A DNA stretch of 64,000 bases from Tenacibaculum jejuense (GCF_900198195.1 NZ_LT899436.1:62001-126000), one strand, 5' to 3'; counted from the stretch's first letter, positions 54,082 through 62,091 are shown. Notes: a model not told the origin generated them from the sequence alone. Numbers and translations are program-made.

Positions 54082-55026
54082 ATGAAAAAAACAATACTTT
54101 TTATACTGTTAATATTATTTCTATTTTCATGTAAATCAGAAAAGGAAGAAATAAAAACTCCACAAAAAGAATTAGATCAATCAACTGATACTAATCTTGT
54201 AAAAGAGCAATTTAGATATCAACCCGTAAAGCCTGAAAATGGAAAACTTAAAGCTGTAGTAGAATTAGGAGCTTCTGGTTTCAATTCTTTTATAATTAAT
54301 GTTGATGAAGATAAAAACTGGGAGATTAAAAATAAAGAGTACGGCAATAGTTCGATATTAGAAAGTCATACAAACACAAAAGAAGTGAGTTCAAAACTAA
54401 AGTCTTACATAAAAAAGATTATCGATTTTGGTGTAGATTCTAAAGATATTCATTTTGTAGTGAGTTCTGGAGCAGATAAAAAGAATATTACTCAAACTAT
54501 TAAAAAAGAACTAAAAGACTTAGGCTATAATGTTAATGTGGTCACGGCTGAAGAAGAAGGACAATTTGCTTTAAAAGCTGTAATGCCGAAAAGTTTTGAA
54601 GATACAGCATTTGTGGTTGATATAGGTTCAGGAAATACAAAAATATCTTATGTTGAAGGGAGTTCAATTATAAGTAAAGAAACGTATGGAGCAAAGTATT
54701 TTCAAAATAACCTAGATGATAAAAAAGTTTATAAGGAAGTAAACGCAATTGCTGGAAACATACCAGAACAAAAGCAAAAACAATATTTTATCATTGGAGG
54801 TGTTCCGTATCAATTAGCGAAGAAATTGCGAAAAGATAAAGAGCGATATACTTTATTGAATACAAGTATAGAAGCTTATCAAGACGTTATTGAAAAGAAA
54901 GGAGCTAAAGTTAAAAGTGGAGTAAATATTTTTAATGCGATTAATGATGCAACAAAACCTAGAATTATAGTTTTTGATTGGGATTCGAATTTCACTATTG
55001 GCTTTTTGTTGAGTTTAAAGCACTAA
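54082..55026 (+). CDS. Ppx/GppA-like actin-fold lipoprotein, copy 1
   Basis: The start at 54082 gives MKKTILFILLILFLFSCKSE, a lipoprotein signal with Cys17; an upstream ATG at 54040 is rejected. The mature 297 residues resemble the Ppx/GppA (exopolyphosphatase/ppGpp phosphatase) fold: VVELGASGFNSFII (phosphate-1 loop, 59-72), FVVSSGADKKN (126-136, aligned with the TSALRDA motif), AEEEGQFALKA (156-166, the EEA motif), FVVDIGSGNTKISY (phosphate-2 loop, 177-190) and IIGGVPYQLAKKLR. The fold normally works in the cytoplasm, yet the signal places it outside the inner membrane. A second copy lies at 61138. Substrate and function are unknown. Confidence 0.75.
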   Translation: MKKTILFILLILFLFSCKSEKEEIKTPQKELDQSTDTNLVKEQFRYQPVKPENGKLKAVVELGASGFNSFIINVDEDKNWEIKNKEYGNSSILESHTNTKEVSSKLKSYIKKIIDFGVDSKDIHFVVSSGADKKNITQTIKKELKDLGYNVNVVTAEEEGQFALKAVMPKSFEDTAFVVDIGSGNTKISYVEGSSIISKETYGAKYFQNNLDDKKVYKEVNAIAGNIPEQKQKQYFIIGGVPYQLAKKLRKDKERYTLLNTSIEAYQDVIEKKGAKVKSGVNIFNAINDATKPRIIVFDWDSNFTIGFLLSLKH

Positions 55027-55065
55027 AAAACCCACCAATTCGGGTTTTTTAAAAAAAGGTGGGTT
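55025..55065. terminator. Bidirectional terminator with two overlapping hairpins
   Basis: Between convergent genes. Hairpin 1 is AAAAAACCC.../...GGGTTTTTT (55025-55050), hairpin 2 is AACCCACC (55029-55036) with GGTGGGTT (55058-55065); they are mutually exclusive. Confidence 0.65.
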
Positions 55066-55088
55066 TATTAAAAGTCAACTAATAGGTA

Positions 55089-55541
55089 TTATTTGATCTC
55101 TTCTAATTTTTTTATTAAAATAGTGTCATCTAGAATTGTATTTCTATGACTTCTTAGCATTTTAGCAGTGGTTTCTGGTAAGTGCTCTTTGGAATCTATA
55201 ACTTCATTATATTCATTAATTGCAGCTTTTTCTCCTCGTATTGCTTCTTCTAAGATAGATTTGTCATTATCTAAAGAGAAAAATGCTTTAGTATCCATCC
55301 AAGCTCTGTGAATTGTACCTAAATTGCTTCCGTTGTCTTGTGGCATTTGCCCAAACATTCTAATTTCTTTTTTTAATTCATTTCCGAATTTTTTACGTTC
55401 TTCAGCTTTTCTTTCAAATAAACTTGTTAATACATCGCTATTTACATTTTCTGCTGCGGTTTGATATCCTTTTTCAGCATCATAATTCTTCATTAATAAT
55501 CCGTTTAATTGACTGGCTACTTCTTGTGTATAACTATACAT
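55089..55541 (-). CDS. DUF2383/PA2169-family four-helix-bundle protein
   Basis: A 150-residue helical protein of the PA2169/DUF2383 ferritin-like family: helices containing LNGLLMKNYDAEKGYQTAAE, LFERKAEERKKFGNELKKEI and ILEEAIRGEKAAINEYNEVI, with repeated Glu at bundle positions. Family members are stress-induced, with metal-site Glu/His residues in relatives. No signal peptide. It is the last gene of the operon of beta-barrel, DUF3185 and this protein, preceded by a 79-nt gap containing a hairpin. Confidence 0.85.
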   Translation of the reverse strand: MYSYTQEVASQLNGLLMKNYDAEKGYQTAAENVNSDVLTSLFERKAEERKKFGNELKKEIRMFGQMPQDNGSNLGTIHRAWMDTKAFFSLDNDKSILEEAIRGEKAAINEYNEVIDSKEHLPETTAKMLRSHRNTILDDTILIKKLEEIK

Positions 55542-55567
55542 AATATTTTATTTTTAAGTGATAAGTA

Positions 55568-55613
55568 AATTGTTTTCAGATGCTTACTTTTTAACATCTG
55601 TAGGTAAACAATT
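55568..55613 (-). other. Intercistronic hairpin within the stress operon
   Basis: Arms AATTGTTT (55568-55575) and AAACAATT (55606-55613), with inner AGATG/CATCT pairs. It lies between the DUF3185 and DUF2383 genes and could be an attenuator or a processing site; no T-tract, so not a simple terminator. Confidence 0.4.
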
Positions 55614-55621
55614 GAAAAGAA

Positions 55622-55828
55622 CTAAGCTTCTTTTTTGTTTACTATTAAGCCTAATAATAGAATAGATAAACCAATACCTAATACGACATATGCGTTGCTA
55701 TTATTTTGAGATTCGAATTCAGCAATTCCTAAATCTACTGACGACTCTGGCTTTATAAGTTGATATCCTCCATATGCAAGAAATGCAACTCCTGCTAGGA
55801 TAAATATGATTTTTATTATTTTGTTCAT
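55622..55828 (-). CDS. DUF3185-like small membrane protein
   Basis: A 68-residue protein with two membrane segments (5-25 and 46-63), typical of DUF3185 (pattern GGYQLIKPESSVDLG, then GIGLSILLLGLIV). Stress-related in other bacteria; function unknown. Middle gene of the beta-barrel operon. Confidence 0.75.
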   Translation of the reverse strand: MNKIIKIIFILAGVAFLAYGGYQLIKPESSVDLGIAEFESQNNSNAYVVLGIGLSILLLGLIVNKKEA

Positions 55829-55859
55829 GTTTCGTTTTTAAAGGTTAATATTTGCTAGT

Positions 55860-56333
55860 TTAGAATTGGTATCTTAATCCTAAGGCTATGTCTAAGTCTA
55901 AATCGTCACTATAATTGTCATTAAATCCAAGTTCGGGTCTAATATCTAAGGAAATTAATAGTGGAATTTTAAAATTATATTCAATACCTAAATCCCCAGC
56001 AATAAGTGCAAAAACTCCATCACTATTAGGTGTACTAAAGGAACCTAATCCACCACCAGCACCTACATACCAATTGAAATTATTATCAATAGGTTGTACC
56101 CATTGATACAATCCGACAAGTTTAAAGGCTTCAATATTATTTGAATTTCTGAGACCTAAATCAAACTCTAATCTGTTATTTTCAGATAAGTAACGTTGGT
56201 AGGAAATTTCTCCTCCGAAGCCATCATTATCACCTAGCCTTAAACCAATGGTGTTTTTAGCTATTTTTTGCGCTGTTAATGAAGATGCTACTAATAAAAA
56301 AGTTCCTAAAATTATATTTCTAATATTGTTCAT
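55860..56333 (-). CDS. Putative outer-membrane beta-barrel protein
   Basis: A 157-residue protein with a signal peptide (residues 1-22, ending LTAQ). The mature part is a small beta-barrel: alternating hydrophobic strands such as NTIGLRLGD, NRLEFDLGLRN and FNWYVGAGGGLGSFS, ending in a strand with C-terminal Phe (LALGLRYQF), the classic outer-membrane barrel signature. First gene of the operon controlled from the site at 56359-56419. Confidence 0.8.
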   Translation of the reverse strand: MNNIRNIILGTFLLVASSLTAQKIAKNTIGLRLGDNDGFGGEISYQRYLSENNRLEFDLGLRNSNNIEAFKLVGLYQWVQPIDNNFNWYVGAGGGLGSFSTPNSDGVFALIAGDLGIEYNFKIPLLISLDIRPELGFNDNYSDDLDLDIALGLRYQF

Positions 56334-56358
56334 TCTTATGTTTTAATTACTTACACTA

Positions 56359-56366
56359 CAAAATTA
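56359..56366 (-). promoter_or_regulatory. -7 element of the beta-barrel operon
   Basis: TAATTTTG on the minus strand, a perfect match, 25 nt before the start codon. The two tandem sites at 56387-56419 begin exactly 20 nt upstream. Confidence 0.6.
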
Positions 56367-56386
56367 CAGCAAAGGCCTCTAAGGGT

Positions 56387-56419
56387 TTAGCTCATATAAA
56401 GTAAGTATTAGCTCATATA
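56387..56419 (-). promoter_or_regulatory. Tandem operator, two TATATGAGCTAA sites
   Basis: TTAGCTCATATA on the plus strand at 56387-56398 and again, identical, at 56408-56419: two direct repeats 21 bp apart (two helical turns), typical of AraC-family activators. The same layout recurs at 59792-59824 and 59834-59866. Confidence 0.6.
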
Positions 56420-56465
56420 CTTTCATGTATTGATTTTTATTAACTTTACGTTGTATAACTATACT

Positions 56466-57503
56466 ATGAAAACAATAAATATTACAGCTAGTAGTACTGA
56501 AGGCACAGTAAAGCAAATAAGAGAAGCTATTGGTGGAAGAATTATCGAACGCTGGGGAGAGTATGTTTTAGAGGTAGATAATGAAGTTGCAAAAGGTAAA
56601 ATTACATTTATTAATTTCGAATGGGGAGCTAGTGTATTGGAGTATGATATTACCTTTTTAGAGAATATTGCATTAGTAATGGATACTTCTGAATATAATC
56701 CTATACATTTTACATATGCGTCTGAAGGATTTTGCTTTCATAGATTCGAAAAAGAAAATAATAAAAGGAAAATAGAGCAATTTCAATCAGTAATTATTAC
56801 TAGCAAAGATGGAGGGTATAATTATGGATACTTTGAAAAAGATGTGAAGATACATATTCATCTTATTCAGGTTAGTCGAGTACTTTTTCTGAAAAAAAGA
56901 TTAAATGATGGAGCGATTTTAAATCAGAGACTTTATAATGTTTTTCACGATCAACAGCATGAAAGTGTTTTTGCTTATTTCGGAACATACAATTTAAAGT
57001 TAGCTAGTTTAATTAAACAGTTTGATAAAGTGAGGCAGAAAGGAATGATACGAATGCTTATTAAAGAAGGTATTGTATTTCAAATTTTATCAGAGCATAT
57101 TTTACAGCATAATAAAGATGTAGCCTTAAATAAAAAACCAAACTCTTCATTAACTAAAAAAGAACTGAGTTTAGTTAGGAAAACTGGATCAAAAATTTTA
57201 AAAAATGTTGCTTTAGATTATTCTGTTGAAGAATTAGCTTTAGAAAGCGGTCTTACTCAGGCAAAATTACAAGAAGGATTCAAGCTTTTATATACTAGAA
57301 CTGTTACAGAGTATATTCGCCATGTCAGGTTAGAAAAAGCTAGAGATTTAATGAATACAACTGATTTGAATATATCTCAGATAGTATACACGATTGGTTT
57401 TAGCAGTAGAAGTTATTTTTCGAAAATATTTAAAAGAAAATATAATATTAGTCCGAGTGAATTTTTAAAGAATAAGAAAGAAGCAGATATAAAAGTAGCT
57501 TAA
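56466..57503 (+). CDS. AraC-family transcriptional regulator
   Basis: A 345-residue regulator. An in-frame ATG at 56430 lies inside the promoter region, so 56466 is preferred. Residues 1-230 are the sensor domain (starting MKTINITASSTEGTVKQIRE); the C-terminal 100 residues hold two HTH motifs of AraC type: YSVEELALESGLTQAKLQEG and ISQIVYTIGFSSRSYFSKIF, then KYNISPSEFLKN. The effector is unknown. It is divergent from the beta-barrel operon across the tandem sites at 56387-56419, which also occur at two other promoters nearby; it is the likely regulator of all three (inference). Confidence 0.9.
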   Translation: MKTINITASSTEGTVKQIREAIGGRIIERWGEYVLEVDNEVAKGKITFINFEWGASVLEYDITFLENIALVMDTSEYNPIHFTYASEGFCFHRFEKENNKRKIEQFQSVIITSKDGGYNYGYFEKDVKIHIHLIQVSRVLFLKKRLNDGAILNQRLYNVFHDQQHESVFAYFGTYNLKLASLIKQFDKVRQKGMIRMLIKEGIVFQILSEHILQHNKDVALNKKPNSSLTKKELSLVRKTGSKILKNVALDYSVEELALESGLTQAKLQEGFKLLYTRTVTEYIRHVRLEKARDLMNTTDLNISQIVYTIGFSSRSYFSKIFKRKYNISPSEFLKNKKEADIKVA

Positions 57504-57505
57504 TA

Positions 57506-58924
57506 TTACAACAGAGGACTAAGAATTTTTGCAGCTCCTTCTAAAAGTTTTGTTTTTAGAGATCTTTTCATGTAAGTATCATAATTTAAAGCATTGCATT
57601 TACTCATATTACTTTTAAAATGATCACTTAAGTTTTTTGCAATTTTTTGATCATACAGTATTGTGTTTATTTCATAATTGTGTTCAAAACTTCTATAATC
57701 AAAATTACCTGATCCTATAGAAGCAATTTCTTCATCGATAACAATAAGCTTACTATGAGAAAAATTGTTTTTTAGCGTGTAGATTTTGGCACCTGTTTCT
57801 AATAAATCTTCAAAATTTGCATACATACTGTATTTTGCAATTCTACTGTCATTTTTTTCAGGTACCATAATTTTGACATCCACACCTCTCAAAACAGCCA
57901 TTTTTATAGTTTCTAGAAGTATTTTATTAGGTATAAAATAAGGATTTTCAATGCATACACTTTTTTGTGCACAGTGAATCATCATTGTATATTGTTGTAA
58001 AATAGAAGAGTATTTTAAATCGGGACCTCCAGCTACTATTTGTACTAATGAATTTCCTTTTTTACTTTGGTTAGGTAAATAGGTATCATTTAATAATTCC
58101 TTATTACTAGCAAAGTAGAAATCCTTAATAAAAACTCTATGAAGATGATCTACTGCTATTCCTTCGATTTTTAAGTGAAAATCGTCCCAAATACCTAACT
58201 CAGTATTCTCATTAACATATTTATCTGATATATTAACACCACCAGTAAAGCAAACGGTTCCATCTATAACCAGAATTTTTCTATGATTTCTATAATTTAA
58301 AGTTGATAAAATAGTATTCAGTTTAATTGGTAAAATAGGAAAGATTTCAGCGCCACAGTTTTTTAAATCTTTAATCTGTTTTGCTCTTAAGTTATTACTA
58401 CCTATTGCATCATATAAAATTCTGACTTCAACTCCTTCTTTAAGCTTTTGTTTACAGCGTTTTATTAATTCGCTTAACAACTCTCCTTCTTCAATAATAT
58501 AGTATTGAATATGAATAAACTTTTTAGCATTTGAAACTTCTTTAAAAATTTCCTCAAAAGTATTTTTACCTGTATCTAGAACTGAGACTTTATTTCCCTC
58601 AACAGCAGGAAATCCACTCGATTTTTTCATCAAATGACCTAGTTTAGCAAATTTTTCAGAGTTAAATTTGTGGGAAAAATTTTCAATAGATTCACCTTTA
58701 TGTCTTAAATCATAAAGTCTTCGTTTGGCATTAAAGTTTAATGTGAAAAACTTAAATTTCTTTCTGTTGATTCCAAAAATTATATAGAAAATAACACCGA
58801 TTATTGGAATTGTAATAACTATTAATAGCCAACCAATAGATCTCGCAGGTCTATTCCCATATAAAAGTATATTAAAAACAGACCAGATTACTCCCAGTAC
58901 ATATATGATATATAATAATATCAT
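57506..58924 (-). CDS. Cardiolipin synthase, phospholipase D superfamily
   Basis: A 472-residue membrane enzyme. Two N-terminal membrane segments (residues 2-20 and 28-50) are followed by two HKD motifs: NHRKILVIDGTVCFTGG and FSHSKLIVIDEEIASIGSGN, both with H-x-K-x4-D. It makes cardiolipin from phosphatidylglycerol. The gene overlaps the SRAP-like stop by one base, so it is in the same operon. It is convergent with the AraC gene (2 bp between). Confidence 0.92.
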   Translation of the reverse strand: MILLYIIYVLGVIWSVFNILLYGNRPARSIGWLLIVITIPIIGVIFYIIFGINRKKFKFFTLNFNAKRRLYDLRHKGESIENFSHKFNSEKFAKLGHLMKKSSGFPAVEGNKVSVLDTGKNTFEEIFKEVSNAKKFIHIQYYIIEEGELLSELIKRCKQKLKEGVEVRILYDAIGSNNLRAKQIKDLKNCGAEIFPILPIKLNTILSTLNYRNHRKILVIDGTVCFTGGVNISDKYVNENTELGIWDDFHLKIEGIAVDHLHRVFIKDFYFASNKELLNDTYLPNQSKKGNSLVQIVAGGPDLKYSSILQQYTMMIHCAQKSVCIENPYFIPNKILLETIKMAVLRGVDVKIMVPEKNDSRIAKYSMYANFEDLLETGAKIYTLKNNFSHSKLIVIDEEIASIGSGNFDYRSFEHNYEINTILYDQKIAKNLSDHFKSNMSKCNALNYDTYMKRSLKTKLLEGAAKILSPLL

Positions 58925-59553
58925 TATGAAATTATTTTTTGAATCTTAAATTTTGTAATGTAAGGCTTAGAAATAATATGATCAATTGCCTTTTGAGTAG
59001 AGTTCTTATCTAGCCAAATACTTTTAAAAATTTTAGGAATTTGTAAAGGCATTACTTCGTAGAGGTTATTAACTGATTTTAAAGATTCATTTACTTCAGT
59101 GTTTATAACTGTACATGTAATAAAACCGTCGTCTAAAACATTATAAATCCCAGCCAAATAAAATGGTTTTAATGTTTCCTTTTCAACTAAATAATCTGTA
59201 ATTCCATCTTCTGATAAATAATGCGTATAAAAACCAGTAACTATTATCAAACATCTTCGTTTTAGAAGCGCTTCTTTAAAAAGTATATTTTTATAAATAT
59301 CGTTTTTATTTACATGCAACGTGTTTTTTAATCGCTGAAATTTTTTCCAACTCCCATCAAAATTTTGAGGAAGCATACCCCAAATACCCAATGTTACGGT
59401 ATTGGGGTCTTCCATTGTTATTATTGATAAAGACTGTTCTTTATATCCATCAATTTTCAGTTTGGGTCTGTATAAATTCGGATATTTAAATTTGACTTGT
59501 AGAGTGTCTTTCAAAAAAATTAAATCAGCTGTATTAGATAAATTGTACATCAT
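58924..59553 (-). CDS. SRAP/YedK-like protein with all catalytic residues lost
   Basis: A 209-residue protein that follows the SRAP (HMCES/YedK) fold: WGMLP near residue 60, RRCLIIVTGFY (99-109) and MPLQIP near 168. In active SRAP, residue 2 is the DNA-linking Cys; here residues 1-4 are MMYN. The Glu of the GFYEW-type motif is missing (GFYTHY), and the His of HDRMP is Tyr165 (YEVMP). Therefore it should not form DNA-protein crosslinks at abasic sites. A binding role or decay is possible. It lies between a small membrane gene and cardiolipin synthase, in their operon. Confidence 0.75.
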   Translation of the reverse strand: MMYNLSNTADLIFLKDTLQVKFKYPNLYRPKLKIDGYKEQSLSIITMEDPNTVTLGIWGMLPQNFDGSWKKFQRLKNTLHVNKNDIYKNILFKEALLKRRCLIIVTGFYTHYLSEDGITDYLVEKETLKPFYLAGIYNVLDDGFITCTVINTEVNESLKSVNNLYEVMPLQIPKIFKSIWLDKNSTQKAIDHIISKPYITKFKIQKIIS

Positions 59554-59569
59554 AACTTGCTGTAGTATT

Positions 59570-59737
59570 TTAAATCAAAATACCCGAAGCAACGATCATA
59601 CTTATACCTAAAACAATTACGCCTAAAACGACATAAAATCCAGATCGGGTTTCTTTATTATTTTGAAATATATAATTCTTGTTTTTGTTTTTTGTGTTTT
59701 TTTTAAAGATTTTAAAATCCTCTTTACCTTGTTTCAT
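59570..59737 (-). CDS. Small single-pass membrane protein (55 aa)
   Basis: An ORF of 55 codons. The N-terminal half is basic (KQGKEDFKIFKKNTKNKNKN), the C-terminal part is one membrane segment (SGFYVVLGVIVLGISMIVAS). The stop is 16 nt before the SRAP-like start, so it opens that operon. Promoter at 59764. Confidence 0.65.
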   Translation of the reverse strand: MKQGKEDFKIFKKNTKNKNKNYIFQNNKETRSGFYVVLGVIVLGISMIVASGILI

Positions 59738-59763
59738 TTTATTGTTAGTTTTTTGTTACACCA

Positions 59764-59771
59764 CAAAATTA
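59764..59771 (-). promoter_or_regulatory. -7 element of the small-membrane-protein/SRAP/cls operon
   Basis: TAATTTTG on the minus strand, the same sequence as at 56359, 26 nt before the start. Confidence 0.55.
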
Positions 59772-59791
59772 GAACAGATATAAAGTGTTTT

Positions 59792-59824
59792 TTTGTTCAT
59801 TAGATTTTAATCTTAACTCATTTC
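59792..59824 (-). promoter_or_regulatory. Tandem operator, degenerate pair
   Basis: On the plus strand TTTGTTCATTAG (59792-59803) and TTAACTCATTTC (59813-59824), 7 and 9 of 12 matches to TTAGCTCATATA, 21 bp apart, and exactly 20 nt from the -7 element at 59764-59771. Confidence 0.4.
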
Positions 59825-59833
59825 AATTTAGGG

Positions 59834-59866
59834 CTTTTGAGCTAACATGAATCTTATATGAGTCAA
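59834..59866 (+). promoter_or_regulatory. Tandem operator of the DUF1328-MscS operon
   Basis: CTTTTGAGCTAA (59834-59845) and TATATGAGTCAA (59855-59866), 9 and 10 of 12 matches to TATATGAGCTAA, 21 bp apart, 20 nt upstream of the -7 element. Confidence 0.5.
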
Positions 59867-59886
59867 TGTTATTGGCAAGTTCATTA

Positions 59887-59894
59887 TAGTTTTG
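59887..59894 (+). promoter_or_regulatory. -7 element of the DUF1328-MscS operon
   Basis: TAGTTTTG, a perfect match. Confidence 0.55.
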
Positions 59895-59931
59895 TCGTAA
59901 CAATTAGTATTAACTTTAAAACAATATATTT

Positions 59932-60096
59932 ATGTTACGATGGTCATTAACCTTTATAATAATTGCAATAATTGCTGGATTTTTAGGTTTTTCTGGTATA
60001 GCAGGAACTGCTACAAGTATTGCAAAGATTTTATTTTTAATTTTTTTAGTGTTATTTGTTTTTTCACTAGTACGAGGAAAATCAAGAAATGTATAG
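59932..60096 (+). CDS. DUF1328 (YtjA-like) small membrane protein
   Basis: A 54-residue protein. It begins [20 protein letters not shown] and continues [20 protein letters not shown], with two membrane segments, matching DUF1328/UPF0391 (YtjA), a small stress-induced envelope protein in many bacteria. It is 52 nt upstream of the MscS gene on the same strand. Confidence 0.85.
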   Translation: MLRWSLTFIIIAIIAGFLGFSGIAGTATSIAKILFLIFLVLFVFSLVRGKSRNV

Positions 60097-60148
60097 TGTA
60101 GTGTTTGTAAATGAATATTGAACTTTTTCATAACAACAAAACACATAC

Positions 60149-61033
60149 ATGAATTTAAATAATACATTACAAAAAGTACAGTCGGCTTTAATTACCTATT
60201 GGAATGAATTTTTAGCACATGTTCCAGGTATACTAATAGCTATTTTAATAGTAATAATAGGTTTTTTACTATCTAATTTGATTTCCTCAATTTTTCAAAC
60301 GACAATTTCTAAAAGAACAAAAGATCCATTAATAACCAATTTTTTGGGAAAAACGGTTAAATATGGTTTAATAGTATTAGCTATAATTTTTGCGTTAAAC
60401 ATAGCTGGCCTTGGTTATGTTGCAACAGGTTTTATAACTGCCGCAGGTGCTTCAGCAGTAATTATAGGTTTTGCATTTAAAGATATTGGAGAAAATTTTA
60501 TATCAGGTGTAATATTATCATTTAACAGACCTTTTGATGTAAACGATACTGTATTAATTGGTGATATTTTTGGCAAAGTGAAAATGATAGAATTTAGGCA
60601 TTCTAAATTAAAAACGTTCGATGGAAGAGATGTTTACATACCCAACAGTGATATCATTAAAAAGCCTGTTTTTAATTATACAGAAGATGGATATTATCGT
60701 ATAGATTTTACGGTTGGAATAGATTACAACGATGATGTAGAATTAGCAAAAAAAGTTATCATAAAATCAGTTGTAGATACTCCAGGAGTTATAGATACAT
60801 CCGAACACAAATGTTTTGTAGTAGTTGATTCTCTAGGAACAAGTACTGTAAACCTCAAAGTCTTATTTTGGACTAAAACTATGGAATACAAAAGAGGTGC
60901 ATCAGAAATAAAAAGTGATGTTGTTAAAAATGTGAAAAATGTTATCATGAATAATGGATTAAATATGCCTTCAGATATAACAGAAGTAAAACTTTATAAC
61001 TCTCAAAAAGAAATACCAATTTCAGTAAATTAG
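60149..61033 (+). CDS. Small-conductance mechanosensitive channel, MscS family
   Basis: A 294-residue inner-membrane channel. Three membrane segments are at about 22-50, 62-88 and 90-118. The pore helix is AAGASAVIIGFAFKDIGENF, with the Gly/Ala packing of TM3, followed by the cytoplasmic MscS beta and alpha/beta domains (PFDVNDTVLIGDIFGKV, DGRDVYIPNSDII). It releases solutes on hypo-osmotic shock. It follows DUF1328. Confidence 0.92.
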   Translation: MNLNNTLQKVQSALITYWNEFLAHVPGILIAILIVIIGFLLSNLISSIFQTTISKRTKDPLITNFLGKTVKYGLIVLAIIFALNIAGLGYVATGFITAAGASAVIIGFAFKDIGENFISGVILSFNRPFDVNDTVLIGDIFGKVKMIEFRHSKLKTFDGRDVYIPNSDIIKKPVFNYTEDGYYRIDFTVGIDYNDDVELAKKVIIKSVVDTPGVIDTSEHKCFVVVDSLGTSTVNLKVLFWTKTMEYKRGASEIKSDVVKNVKNVIMNNGLNMPSDITEVKLYNSQKEIPISVN

Positions 61034-61065
61034 GTTAAGTAATGAAATATGGAATTAGTGAATTA

Positions 61066-61105
61066 AAACATCTTAGTTTTTAAATTAAGATGTTTCTTTA
61101 TTTTT
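61066..61105 (+). terminator. Rho-independent terminator after the MscS gene
   Basis: Arms AAACATCTTA (61066-61075) and TAAGATGTTT (61086-61095), then a T-rich run that overlaps the next promoter's -7 element. Confidence 0.75.
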
Positions 61106-61106
61106 G
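61099..61106 (+). promoter_or_regulatory. -7 element of Ppx-like lipoprotein copy 2
   Basis: TATTTTTG, a perfect match, 31 nt before the start at 61138. No AraC-type tandem sites are seen at this promoter. Confidence 0.45.
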
Positions 61107-61137
61107 TAAGAACTAATACCATACGATAATCATCAAG

Positions 61138-62049
61138 ATGAATTTATACAAATACCTTTTAGTAACTGTGTTTTTATGTTGTACTTTTTCATGTAAAAAT
61201 GAAAAAAAAGAAGAGGTAAAACCAGTAGCATTTAATTACGAACCACAGGAACCGGAAGAAGGTATTTTAAAAGGTGTTGTTGAGCTAGGTACTTCAGGGT
61301 TTAATTATTTTATAGTTGAAATAGATAAAAATAAAAACTGGAAATTAAAAGAAGCTGCTTACGGAAAAAGTTTAATAGCAGAAGCTATGACAACTCCAGA
61401 TGAAATTGATGGTAAACTAAACAAATTCTTAATAAAAATAGAAAGTTTAGGAGTGCTGAAAGAGCATATTAACTTCGTGGTGAGTTCGGGGGCTTTAAAA
61501 GAAGAGGTTACAAGATTAATCGTAGATGAACTTAAGAAAAGAAACCATACGATAAAAGAAATTTCACCTAAAGAAGAAGCTATTTATAGTTTAAAAGCAA
61601 TTTTACCAAATTCATTCAGAAACAACGCTTTTGTTGTTGATCTTGGTTCAGGAAACACAAAAATTTCCTTTGTACAAAACGAAAAACTTGTAGGTAAAGA
61701 AACTCACGGAAGTAAATATCATCAAAAGGGAACAGAAGACGAAACAGTATATGAGGAAGTAAAAGAAATTGCAAACCTAGTACCTCAAGAAAACAGGAAG
61801 TTTTGCTTTTTAATAGGAGGTATACCTTTCGAATTAGCAAAAGAATTTAGAAAAGATAAAGAACGTTACACTGTTCTTTCTCCTAATGTGAATAATATCA
61901 GTAAAATAAAAGAAGAAAAAGGAAGAAAGGTAGCATCAGGATTAATCATCTTCAAAGCTATTTCAGATGCAACTCAATGTCGAAATTTTATATTCGATTG
62001 GGAAACAAATTTTACAATAGGTTATTTACTAGAAAAAGAAGGCGTTTAA
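61138..62049 (+). CDS. Ppx/GppA-like actin-fold lipoprotein, copy 2
   Basis: A 303-residue paralogue of the protein at 54082, similar throughout. Lipoprotein signal with Cys19 (LCCTFSC), then an acidic/lysine linker. The same Ppx/GppA-like motifs occur: VVELGTSGFNYFIVEI, FVVSSGALKEEVTRL, SPKEEAIYSLKAI, FVVDLGSGNTKISF and LIGGIPFELAKEF. Both copies share the DKERYT motif and the ending WETNFTIGYL/WDSNFTIGFL. The two are therefore tandem-type paralogues separated by the stress island. Confidence 0.75.
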   Translation: MNLYKYLLVTVFLCCTFSCKNEKKEEVKPVAFNYEPQEPEEGILKGVVELGTSGFNYFIVEIDKNKNWKLKEAAYGKSLIAEAMTTPDEIDGKLNKFLIKIESLGVLKEHINFVVSSGALKEEVTRLIVDELKKRNHTIKEISPKEEAIYSLKAILPNSFRNNAFVVDLGSGNTKISFVQNEKLVGKETHGSKYHQKGTEDETVYEEVKEIANLVPQENRKFCFLIGGIPFELAKEFRKDKERYTVLSPNVNNISKIKEEKGRKVASGLIIFKAISDATQCRNFIFDWETNFTIGYLLEKEGV

Positions 62050-62091
62050 TTTTTCTAAGTTAAATTATCTTCACTGAAGTATTACGATATT

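Noticed and set aside
54040..55026. Longer start (54040) for the Ppx-like lipoprotein
   Set aside because: The extra 14 residues break the lipoprotein signal; the start at 54082 gives a clean lipobox.
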